The position numbers and the translations under genes were made by a program. Positions 1-6,272 of a stretch of DNA of 10,330 nucleotides are shown here, piece after piece. This DNA is from Candidatus Omnitrophota bacterium (lineage in GTDB: Bacteria > Omnitrophota > Gorgyraeia > Gygaellales > Profunditerraquicolaceae). Positions within the stretch are counted from its first letter, which is position 1. Each line of letters begins with the position of its first letter. The stretch spans positions 5,558-15,887 of the forward strand of contig JAMWDE010000004.1 of assembly GCA_023818905.1 (NCBI GenBank), given 5' to 3'. The notes beneath the pieces are model-generated. The model was not told where the DNA came from, ran no database searches, and was given only the letters and a program-made list of their open reading frames with translations.

Positions 1-587
1 ATATCTACTATTTGCGTCTCTAAAGAAGGTATCTGATAAGGCGCAAATTCTTTGATACATACTGCTCTATCAAAAACTGAAGAATGCCTTACGATGCCTT
101 CTCGTACCTCCCAGGTAAGATTCAAACCAGGAAACTCTGGATACCTCTCTTCTAGTATATCCACTACCCTCAACCCCTGCAAGTTATGGTTGAAGCCTCC
201 CTCCTCCTTCATAAGTTCATTAAGGGCGTCTTCGCCAGAATGTCCGAAAGGAGTATGTCCTAAATCATGCGCAAGGGCAATTGCCTCTGTAAGGTCAACG
301 TTTAATCTCAACACAGAGGCAACTGTTCTGGCAATCTGCGCAACTTCAAGTGTATGGGTCAATCGCGTACGGTAATAATCTCCTTCATGATTGACAAACA
401 CCTGGGTTTTATACTCCAACCTTCTAAACGCAGCAGAGTGGATTATTCTATCACGGTCTCTCTGATATACAGACCTGTAGGAATGCTCTGGCTCCTTATG
501 CGCCCTGCCTTTTGTCTGATAACTCTTTGTAGCATACGGTGCCAAAAATTTATCCTCTAATTCCCTGATATGTTTTTGGTTTAACAT
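1..587 (-). CDS. dgt: dGTPase-like HD-domain triphosphohydrolase, 3' end outside window
   Basis: The frame runs open from an ATG at 587 to the window edge, giving 195 residues; the C-terminal part is missing. It matches deoxyguanosinetriphosphate triphosphohydrolase-like proteins, which hydrolyse dNTPs to the nucleoside and tripolyphosphate in the cytoplasm. Visible family signatures are [20 protein letters not shown] (residues 43-62), [15 protein letters not shown] with metal-ligand His78, the HD pair His107-Asp108 within [17 protein letters not shown], and [11 protein letters not shown]. The fragment stops at LETQIVD, just before the ADEIAY segment that supplies the last metal-binding Asp in this family, so that residue cannot be checked. 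The start lies 10 bases after the HIT gene stop. No strong Shine-Dalgarno is seen (only a weak AAGGGCGG further upstream), so translation is probably coupled to the HIT gene. The family is sure; substrate preference (dGTP or broad dNTP) cannot be told from sequence. Confidence 0.93.
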   Translation of the reverse strand, partial: MLNQKHIRELEDKFLAPYATKSYQTKGRAHKEPEHSYRSVYQRDRDRIIHSAAFRRLEYKTQVFVNHEGDYYRTRLTHTLEVAQIARTVASVLRLNVDLTEAIALAHDLGHTPFGHSGEDALNELMKEEGGFNHNLQGLRVVDILEERYPEFPGLNLTWEVREGIVRHSSVFDRAVCIKEFAPYQIPSLETQIVD

Positions 588-597
588 AATCTAATAT

Positions 598-1098
598 CTA
601 ATACCGCCCTTGTGATAATAGATCATATTTTGATTTTGCATATTTGAGTTGTTTAAAAAGCTCATCTAAAGATTGTGAAATTATTTTTGTATCACATAAA
701 ACTGGCATAAAGTTAGTATCTCCCTGCCAACGTGGAACGATATGTATATGGAGATGGTCGGTTATGCCTGCTCCGGCAATCTTAGATAGATTGATGCCTA
801 TATTATAACCATCAGGTTTTAAGACCCTATTTAAAAGTTTTTTTGTATTAAGAAGAACTCGAAATAAGTCCAAAACCTCAACTTCTTTCAATTGCGTAAG
901 ATCTCCTATATGTCTTATAGGAAAAATGAGCATATGACCGTTGTTGTAAGGGAAAATATTGAGCATAGAAATAGAGTAGTCCGTCCTGTATACCACGTAG
1001 TGCTTATCTGAAGATTTTAGACTTTGGCAAAAAATACACTTGTCTTGTTTCTTTTTCCTAATATATTTAATTCTCCAAGGTGCCCAGAGTTTATCCAT
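598..1098 (-). CDS. HIT-family nucleotide hydrolase/phosphorylase (Ap4A phosphorylase-like)
   Basis: This 166-residue HIT protein opens with MDKLWAPWRIKYI and a CIFC zinc-type motif (Cys21, Cys24), both typical of the diadenosine tetraphosphate phosphorylase-like branch. The core NIFPYNNGHMLIFP is at 47-60. The histidine triad HLHIHIVPRW is at 115-124, with His117 the expected nucleophile, preceded by AGAGITD and followed by QGDTNFMPV. Family members cleave dinucleoside polyphosphates such as Ap4A or other AMP-linked substrates. The gene starts with ATG 11 bases after the phosphoesterase gene stop and 10 bases before dgt. The upstream sequence is nearly all A/T with no clear Shine-Dalgarno, so coupled translation is likely. 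With the adjoining phosphoesterase and dNTPase it forms a nucleotide-hygiene group. Exact substrate is not determinable. Confidence 0.9.
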   Translation of the reverse strand: MDKLWAPWRIKYIRKKKQDKCIFCQSLKSSDKHYVVYRTDYSISMLNIFPYNNGHMLIFPIRHIGDLTQLKEVEVLDLFRVLLNTKKLLNRVLKPDGYNIGINLSKIAGAGITDHLHIHIVPRWQGDTNFMPVLCDTKIISQSLDELFKQLKYAKSKYDLLSQGRY

Positions 1099-1109
1099 TG
1101 TTTTATATT

Positions 1110-1598
1110 TTATAATTTTATAATCTCTGCCTCTATTCTATCATTGACCCTCATTATCCCATAAGAATTATAAGGAGCGAATATCTTATCAGTAGGGCTA
1201 CCAGGATTAAAGTAAAGAACCCCATCTATCGTTTCATTCATAGGTTGATGCGAGTGACCAAAGATAATAATATTAACATTATCGTCTTTAAAGGATTGTT
1301 TTAATAAATCTATGAGTTTAGATGGCGCTCCCCAACCGTGCATAAGACCTATCTTATATTTAGACAAACTAATTATTTCTTTTTGGGGTAAGGCTCTTCT
1401 AACTTCACAGGGGTCCATATTACCCCAGACTGCTTTTACATTTGGATAGATATCTTTCAGTTTATTCAGAAAGGCCAAATCTACAATATCTCCTGCATGG
1501 ATAAGCATATCGATATCTTTAAAATCCTCTATCATCTTCTGTGGCATACAAATCTCATTTCCAATGGAGTGCGTATCAGAAATAACACCTATCTTCAT
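1110..1598 (-). CDS. YfcE/MJ0936-type metallophosphoesterase
   Basis: This 162-residue calcineurin-like phosphoesterase has every metal and catalytic motif in order: DTH (Asp8, His10), HAGD (Asp37), GNMD (Asn60), HGWG (His87), GHSHQP (His115, His117) and NPGS (131-134). Length and motif spacing match the small bacterial/archaeal YfcE/MJ0936 family. These are two-metal phosphodiesterases with activity on artificial diesters and, for some members, cyclic nucleotides. The ATG overlaps the stop of the upstream ATPase gene in an ATGA arrangement, so the two are almost certainly translated together. That coupling suggests a shared process with the ATPase but does not say which. The family is sure; the natural substrate is unknown. 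Confidence 0.93.
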   Translation of the reverse strand: MKIGVISDTHSIGNEICMPQKMIEDFKDIDMLIHAGDIVDLAFLNKLKDIYPNVKAVWGNMDPCEVRRALPQKEIISLSKYKIGLMHGWGAPSKLIDLLKQSFKDDNVNIIIFGHSHQPMNETIDGVLYFNPGSPTDKIFAPYNSYGIMRVNDRIEAEIIKL

Positions 1599-3184
1599 AA
1601 AATAATCCTGGGCTTTGAAAAGAGGTCCAATAGTTGATTAAAGTTATCCAAATCTAAAGTGAGAATTTTCTCATTCAGGGCGCGTAGTTTTGCATTTATA
1701 TCTATATCGCGAAATGCAATGATGATCTTTTTTTGCAATTTATATCGATACCTTTTACATTCTTTAGCAAACCCAGAGATATCCTCTTCGGTCAAGTGAC
1801 CCATTTTTATCCCTACTATCCAAATTCCATCCTGGGAACGTCCGATAAGCCCTTCCTTTACATTGCAATTATTAAACTCTAATGGCTTTATCTCTCTAAA
1901 GTGTGTGAATCTTAATCTCTTTCTCTCTATCTGTACTACTTCATCTGAAAATAGATGTAATACTTCTTTAATTCTCTCGAGCGCTGATTTTTGAGTATTA
2001 GAGATAAATTCTTGAATCATAGTTTCTATCTTTTTCCTAAAAAGCGTCCTCTGATTATAGGTATTGAAAGTAAAAGAATTTAGCTTTTCCTGATAGACAA
2101 ATCTTAACCAGAAACCAAATACCCTATCATTAATCTTTAAAAAATCTCCAATGCGGCTTATGACATCTGATTCTAAAAGGTGATTAACCTTTATGTTTAT
2201 CTCTCTTTTTGGCTTATGGAGCATGTTATTTAATTCGTTATATTTATTATGTCCACTGGCAATGAGATACAGCATAGAGATATATTCTTGGCTGTAAGGT
2301 GAATCTAAAAATCTCTTAATGTAGTTAGAGAATCTTTGATTCAGTATGCCAGAAGGCGTAAACAATAGTTTTTCAAGTATATCTATAAGATTACCCTGAC
2401 CTACATATTTTATCTCATCAGATATAATCCTTAGATAGAATGGATATCCACCTGTAAAGTGTATCAAAAAATTTATCTGCGCTTGGTCTAAGTTTGCCCC
2501 TATCTTATAGCGTAAATATTGTTCACTTGTCTTGATATCAAATGGTTCTATGTTAATTGTTTCAAAGTTGCCAAACAGCAGAGATAGGCTTTTTGAAAGT
2601 ATAACCTTTGATTTAAACTTCATAGAACTTACAAGGATGTACATTGTGTTCTTTTGTAAAACGAGAGTCTTTGCCCATTCGGCGTAAATACCTTTTATGC
2701 CCAGATTTTCTAAATGGTTAAATTCATCAAATACGACAACACAAGATTTATTTGTTTCCTGATGGATAAGTTCACACAATGATAAAAGGTCAGTAAAGAT
2801 ATTGCTTTTCTTTTTTCTCTGTAATGCGCTCAAAATATTTTTTGCTTTCTCAATAGTTAGCGGTATATATCTTGATGATTCATTAATTAAAAAATTTAAA
2901 TCTTCTTTTAATTGAGTATTACTGTTAATTAGAAAATTATAAAGCAATACTCCAATGAATCTCTTAGTAAACGATTCTAAGGATTCAGGCCTTAACTCCA
3001 AATACAGCATAATGATATTCGGGTCATAAAACATATTTAAAAATTTCATCAGTATTGAAGTCTTCCCTACTGTCTCATCGCCAATTATAGCAATATTTTG
3101 GCGATAGCCTTCTTTTAGGGAACGTATACGTTTATCTAAAATCTCTAAATATTGCTTGCGATCAAAAAATTCGTCTATATTCAT
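1595..3184 (-). CDS. AAA-type ATPase (archaeal-ATPase/DUF234-like architecture), function unknown
   Basis: This 529-residue P-loop protein is of the STAND/ATPase_2 style. Visible are Walker A GDETVGKTS (35-43, Lys41), Walker B VVVFDEFNHL (149-158, Asp153-Glu154), a sensor-1-like strand ILVSSMKF (183-190), and FTGGYPFYLRII (243-254), which is characteristic of archaeal-type ATPases. A helical, probably winged-helix region follows at about 295-350, then FLKINDRVFGFWLRFVY (348-364), which resembles the Asp/Trp motif of DUF234-type proteins. The tail (about 445-525: IWIVGIKMGHLTEEDISGF, KKIIIAF, LTLDLDNFNQLLDLF) resembles a restriction-endonuclease-like fold. The usual acidic residue two before the Lys is Gly here (GIK), so nuclease activity looks lost. 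There is no signal peptide or membrane segment. The ATG overlaps the stop of the LysM lipoprotein gene (ATGA), and the stop overlaps the next start likewise. The ATPase call is firm; the role is not recognised. Confidence 0.85.
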   Translation of the reverse strand: MNIDEFFDRKQYLEILDKRIRSLKEGYRQNIAIIGDETVGKTSILMKFLNMFYDPNIIMLYLELRPESLESFTKRFIGVLLYNFLINSNTQLKEDLNFLINESSRYIPLTIEKAKNILSALQRKKKSNIFTDLLSLCELIHQETNKSCVVVFDEFNHLENLGIKGIYAEWAKTLVLQKNTMYILVSSMKFKSKVILSKSLSLLFGNFETINIEPFDIKTSEQYLRYKIGANLDQAQINFLIHFTGGYPFYLRIISDEIKYVGQGNLIDILEKLLFTPSGILNQRFSNYIKRFLDSPYSQEYISMLYLIASGHNKYNELNNMLHKPKREINIKVNHLLESDVISRIGDFLKINDRVFGFWLRFVYQEKLNSFTFNTYNQRTLFRKKIETMIQEFISNTQKSALERIKEVLHLFSDEVVQIERKRLRFTHFREIKPLEFNNCNVKEGLIGRSQDGIWIVGIKMGHLTEEDISGFAKECKRYRYKLQKKIIIAFRDIDINAKLRALNEKILTLDLDNFNQLLDLFSKPRIIL

Positions 3185-3840
3185 GGCAAATAAAATAAAG
3201 GGTTTTGGGGCAAGTTACCTTTACGTATCTCAAAATGCAGATAATTATCTTTATTATCCTGCGAATAAACTAATTTAGCAATAATACTTCCTTTTTGAAC
3301 ATATTCTCCCGTTTTAACAAAAGCCTGCATATTGCCGGCATAAACTGTGAACAAGTTATCCCCATGGTCAATAATTAACGTTTTGCCATAGTTTTTAAAA
3401 TCAGGGGTGTAGAAAACAACTTTTCCACTACGAGCAGCTCTTATGCCATAATCTCCGCTAGGTCTTATATGGATACCCTTATTAATCATATTATTATACA
3501 CCTCTCCAAAATTATGCAGGACGCTACCTTTTGATAATGGCCAAGTAAACTCTTCTGTTGAGTAGGCACGATATGGAATGGGTGTTTTGGCATAAGGGAT
3601 AAAGATTAACTGTCCCGACCTTATATTACCTACATCGGTGATTCTGTTTACTCTAACAAGCTCATCAAGTTCTACATTATACAATTTAGATATCCTCCAT
3701 AAGGTCTGCCCTTTCTCTATACGATGGTAAACACCCGACATACCCACTGGAGTAGGTGGTGCCACTTCAGGAAGCGTAACACAGCCTGCTATAGATAAAA
3801 CCAACAGGATTACTATACGGCTAAATTTTAAACAATGCAT
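3181..3840 (-). CDS. LysM lipoprotein with degenerate M23/LytM domain (NlpD/EnvC-like)
   Basis: This 219-residue predicted lipoprotein has a short signal peptide with lipobox LSIAGC (Cys20), a Pro-rich linker, a LysM peptidoglycan-binding domain (about 38-82: YHRIEKGQTLWRISKLYNV ... GQLIFIP) and an M23/LytM domain (about 98-219). Active M23 peptidases carry HxxxD, a His in YAHL, and HxH. Here the matching positions read NKGIH (Asn120, His124), YAGN (Gly169) and YLHFEIR (Tyr200, His202), so only one ligand position is intact. Such degenerate LytM proteins (E. coli EnvC, NlpD) activate N-acetylmuramoyl amidases instead of cutting peptidoglycan; the same role is inferred here. The ATG is 16 bases behind the 3' end of the tRNA-Gly and has no Shine-Dalgarno. 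The stop overlaps the ATPase start. Architecture is clear; the activator role is inference. Confidence 0.88.
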   Translation of the reverse strand: MHCLKFSRIVILLVLSIAGCVTLPEVAPPTPVGMSGVYHRIEKGQTLWRISKLYNVELDELVRVNRITDVGNIRSGQLIFIPYAKTPIPYRAYSTEEFTWPLSKGSVLHNFGEVYNNMINKGIHIRPSGDYGIRAARSGKVVFYTPDFKNYGKTLIIDHGDNLFTVYAGNMQAFVKTGEYVQKGSIIAKLVYSQDNKDNYLHFEIRKGNLPQNPLFYLP

Positions 3841-3856
3841 TCAAAAATTTTATATG

Positions 3857-3927
3857 AGCGGGCGAAGGGAATTGAACCCTCCTGTCCAGCTTGGGAAGCT
3901 GGTGTTCTACCGATGAACTACGCCCGC
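3857..3927 (-). tRNA. tRNA-Gly, anticodon CCC
   Basis: The reverse complement folds as a complete 71-base cloverleaf. The acceptor stem GCGGGCG/CGCCCGC is perfect. The D arm is GTTC/GAAC with loop ATCGGTA, and the anticodon stem is CCAGC/GCTGG with loop TTCCCAA. The T arm is GAGGG/CCCTT with loop TTCAATT (one G-U pair). The discriminator is U73, usual for bacterial tRNA-Gly. Loop positions 34-36 read CCC, decoding GGG. The CCA end is not encoded; the next bases are CAT, so it must be added after transcription. The gene sits between thiC (18 bases) and the LysM lipoprotein gene (16 bases) on the same strand, with no visible terminator or promoter of its own, so it may be cut from a longer transcript. 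Confidence 0.96.
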
Positions 3928-3945
3928 AGAATAACCAGAATAATC

Positions 3946-5232
3946 TCAAATAGCTAAACACTCCTCCATCATTCTAATAGAGCAGTACTTACCACACATG
4001 GTACACACATCTGAAAGATCTGGCTTTGATGAATCCCTGTACTCCTTTGCTTTATGAGGATCTATGGATAACTGAATCTGTCTTTTCCAGTCGCGCTTAC
4101 CTCTTGCCTCAGATATCTGCTTGTCCCATACCAACGCTGATTTTATCCCTTTTACCAAATCAGCGGCATGAGCAGCAATTTTGGCTGCTACTACTCCCTC
4201 TCTGACATCTTCTACAGACGGATGCCTTAAGTGCTCTGAGGGTGTCACATAACATAGAAAGTCAGCACCATAACTTGCAGCTAAGGCACCTCCTATAGCA
4301 GCATTGATATGGTCATAACCTGGACAAATATCAGTAACCAGAGGCCCTAATACGTAAAATGGTGCACCTTGACAGATCTTCTTTTCTAAAGCTACATTCT
4401 TTTTGATCTGATTTAAAGGCACATGTCCAGGACCTTCAATCATCACCTGTACATTTTTCTTCCTTGCGCGTAAACTAAGTTCTCCTAAAATATCCAATTC
4501 CGATAGTTGCACCTTATCAGTAGCATCTAATATTGACCCGGGCCTTAATCCATCACCCAGACTGATAGCCACATCGTATGAGTAAGCGATATCTAAAACA
4601 CGGTCAAAGTATTCAAATAAAGGATTCTCTCTCTTATTATAAATCATCCAATTTGCTAAAATGGCTCCTCCTCGCGAGACGATGCCCAGAGTTCTTTTGT
4701 ATTTCTTAAGCAATTTCAAACCTCTTCGGGTAACTCCTGCATGGATAGTAAAAAAATCTACCCCATCTTTTGCTTGTGATTCTAAAACTTCAAAAATATC
4801 ATCCACAGAAAATTTTAAGAAATTGCGGTGTCTTTTTTGTGCATTCACTGCTACTTCATAGATAGGAACAGTTCCTACAGGCACGGGTGAACGCTCTAGT
4901 ATCTTTTTTCTTATCTTACCGATATCGTCTCCTACACTGAGGTCCATAATCGTATCTGCACCATATCTTACTGCGATAACTAACTTCTTTAACTCATCAT
5001 CAATCTGAGAATTATCAGTTGAGGTTCCGATGTTTGCATTAACCTTTGTGCGTAAACCATAGCCCAATCCACAAGGCTTAGCAATAAGATGGCGTTTTTT
5101 ATTTAGAGGTATGATAATTTTACCTTGCCTGATCCCTCTACATATAAAACTAGGACTACGCCCCTCAGAGGATGCAATCCTCTTCATAAGAAACGTTATC
5201 TTATTATCCCTGGCATATTCTAATTGTGTCAT
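3946..5232 (-). CDS. thiC: Phosphomethylpyrimidine synthase ThiC (short form)
   Basis: ThiC is the radical-SAM enzyme that rearranges aminoimidazole ribotide into HMP phosphate. At 428 residues this is the short form without the long N-terminal extension of proteobacterial and plant enzymes. Signatures in order are MTQLEYAR (start), VNANIGTS (65-71), GADTIMDLS (91-99), RSPVPVGTVPIYE (114-126), FTIHAGV (161-167), SLGDGLRPG (224-232), IEGPGHVPLN (265-274, metal-ligand-type His270), TDICPGYDHI (300-309) and TPSEHLRHP (330-338, His334). The C-terminal cluster motif is C-x2-C-x3-C (Cys410, Cys413, Cys417); I recall this spacing from short ThiC proteins, versus C-x2-C-x4-C in the long form. TDIC has Cys303 where I expect Ala, and DLSVGD replaces DLSTGG. 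The ATG overlaps the end of thiE by 29 bases and lacks a well-placed Shine-Dalgarno. No TPP riboswitch precedes it. Confidence 0.97.
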   Translation of the reverse strand: MTQLEYARDNKITFLMKRIASSEGRSPSFICRGIRQGKIIIPLNKKRHLIAKPCGLGYGLRTKVNANIGTSTDNSQIDDELKKLVIAVRYGADTIMDLSVGDDIGKIRKKILERSPVPVGTVPIYEVAVNAQKRHRNFLKFSVDDIFEVLESQAKDGVDFFTIHAGVTRRGLKLLKKYKRTLGIVSRGGAILANWMIYNKRENPLFEYFDRVLDIAYSYDVAISLGDGLRPGSILDATDKVQLSELDILGELSLRARKKNVQVMIEGPGHVPLNQIKKNVALEKKICQGAPFYVLGPLVTDICPGYDHINAAIGGALAASYGADFLCYVTPSEHLRHPSVEDVREGVVAAKIAAHAADLVKGIKSALVWDKQISEARGKRDWKRQIQLSIDPHKAKEYRDSSKPDLSDVCTMCGKYCSIRMMEECLAI

Positions 5233-5881
5233 TTTGATGTAGAATATTGGAAATCCTTCTTATTGCTAATATTCTATTTTCCGCTTGACATACTGCTGTA
5301 CATACAGCTATTCTATTCATTTTATCAGGTAGATGATGTAAAACGTCTCTTAGATTAAGCTCATCTATCCCACCAATGGCAAATGTCGGTATTTTAATTT
5401 TAGAAACAATACATCTTAAAGAATCTAACCCTAGTACCTTATAGTCTGGCTTAAGACAAGTAGGAAAGACAGGTCCTACACTTATATAATCCGCCCCCCT
5501 CTCTTGGGCTATTTTTGCTTGGGTTAGACTATGGCAAGAAACCCCAATAATCTTATCTTCTCCAAGTATTCTCCTTGCAATGATAGGAGAACAATCGCTT
5601 TGACCTAAATGGATCCCATCACAGTTAACTAATTTAGCAATATCTATATAATCGTTAACAATAAATAATATTCTTGTTTTAGATAATATTTTACTTATGG
5701 CTTCTGCTTCTTTAAAGATACTAACTCTATTATCAGATACCTTATCCCTAAGCTGAATTATATCAACTTCTGAATGTTTTATCTCATTTACTATTGAAAC
5801 AACAGACTCTTTTTCACAAGTCCTTTTGTCTATAATTACATAGAGAAGAGATTTTTTTAATAGCTCTTTTCTCGAATTCAT
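5204..5881 (-). CDS. thiE: Thiamine-phosphate synthase ThiE
   Basis: ThiE condenses HMP pyrophosphate with thiazole phosphate to give thiamine phosphate. The 225-residue frame shows the family's barrel motifs: LLYVIID (12-18), IIQLRDK (41-47), FIVNDYIDIA (73-82), CDGIHLGQSD (87-96), IIGVSCHS (111-118), ADYISVGPVFPT with Lys144 (130-144), PTFAIGGID (165-173) and a C-terminal IAVCTAV phosphate-loop region (191-197). The ATG at 5881 gives a plausible stand-alone N-terminus but has no Shine-Dalgarno. It lies inside thiD2, overlapping it by 68 bases in another frame. A run of seven A at the junction means loss of one base would join both frames into a ThiD2-ThiE fusion, an arrangement known in other bacteria. 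The coding frame is firm; the true start, or whether it is translated separately, is open. Confidence 0.93.
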   Translation of the reverse strand: MNSRKELLKKSLLYVIIDKRTCEKESVVSIVNEIKHSEVDIIQLRDKVSDNRVSIFKEAEAISKILSKTRILFIVNDYIDIAKLVNCDGIHLGQSDCSPIIARRILGEDKIIGVSCHSLTQAKIAQERGADYISVGPVFPTCLKPDYKVLGLDSLRCIVSKIKIPTFAIGGIDELNLRDVLHHLPDKMNRIAVCTAVCQAENRILAIRRISNILHQNDTIRICQG

Positions 5882-6272
5882 AGATGTTATAGCGCATTCT
5901 TTTAAAATCTAAAGCAATGCGAGTATCTTTCAGTTTGCTAAACTCTTCTAAGACTCTTATGGATTCTTTTACGCGCTGAATATTGGCAAAAAAGATATCC
6001 TGCCAATTCTTTCTTTTTAATTCATCCACATGTATATCTCTGCCTATATCTTTTGTGCTATCGCGTTCTTTGATAATCTTCGCTGAAGGTAAAAATCTCT
6101 TGCTTAAATCTGCTATCTTGTGTCTGGCGCGCTTAAAATCATATGTGAGACGGGAATCTTCAAGGATAAACCTAACTACCTCCTCGCAGACTCTCAACCC
6201 TTCCTTTGTGCGATTTATATTAGCATCAATGATTCTATTAATTAATCTGTTTTCCTTCAAACGCCCTGACAA
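5814..6272 (-). CDS. thiD2: ThiD2-type HMP-phosphate kinase
   Basis: The 152-residue frame matches ThiD2, a small (~130-residue) family often fused to ThiE and reported to phosphorylate HMP monophosphate, but not free HMP, to HMP pyrophosphate. Family motifs are RIIDANINRTKEGLRVCEE (13-31), FKRARHKIA (46-54), KERDSTKDIGRD (68-79), IFFANIQRVKESIRVLEE (93-110) and LDFKRMRYNIYEFEK (121-135). The two halves resemble each other, suggesting an internal duplication. After about residue 140 the sequence (ISSLCNYRQKDL) no longer looks like the family, because a 7-A run shifts it out of the thiE frame. No ATG lies near the expected start: the frame begins with TTG at 6272 (another TTG at 6260), 35 bases inside the adenylyltransferase gene and with no clear Shine-Dalgarno. 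Coupled translation is likely. Family confident; exact start and true C-terminus uncertain. Confidence 0.88.
   Translation of the reverse strand: MSGRLKENRLINRIIDANINRTKEGLRVCEEVVRFILEDSRLTYDFKRARHKIADLSKRFLPSAKIIKERDSTKDIGRDIHVDELKRKNWQDIFFANIQRVKESIRVLEEFSKLKDTRIALDFKRMRYNIYEFEKRAIKKISSLCNYRQKDL
5852..5858 (-). other. Seven-A homopolymer at the thiD2/thiE frame junction
   Basis: The coding strand reads ATT AAAAAAA TCT here. The thiD2 frame runs through as Ile-Lys-Lys-Ile, the thiE frame as Leu-Lys-Lys-Ser. Removing one A would continue thiD2 directly into thiE as AIKKSLLYVIIDKR, giving one protein of about 355 residues. It is therefore a candidate site for a sequencing or assembly error, a recent indel, or slippage during expression. 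Confidence 0.75.

Noticed and set aside
52..560. Open plus-strand frames over the first 560 bases
   Set aside because: They are antisense to a clear dGTPase-like gene, have low-complexity Ser/Leu-rich translations with no family motif, and lack ribosome sites. Other plus-strand frames (for example 4661-4861, 5983-6285, 7192-7407, 8413-8691, 9937-10215) were dropped for the same reason.
3181..3840. Active M23 endopeptidase
   Set aside because: The metal and catalytic positions are Asn120, His124, Gly169 and Tyr200 instead of His, Asp, His and His.
3857..3927. tRNA as an integration attachment site
   Set aside because: No integrase, no repeat of the tRNA 3' end elsewhere in the window, and ordinary chromosomal genes on both sides.
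3928..3945. TTATTCT direct repeat between thiC and the tRNA
   Set aside because: Two seven-base copies in an A/T-rich gap can arise by chance; no hairpin, terminator or attachment-site structure goes with them.
5852..5858. Classic -1 programmed frameshift at A AAA AAA
   Set aside because: The thiE frame is +1 relative to thiD2, so a -1 slip would not lead into thiE; a +1 shift or a one-base deletion is required.
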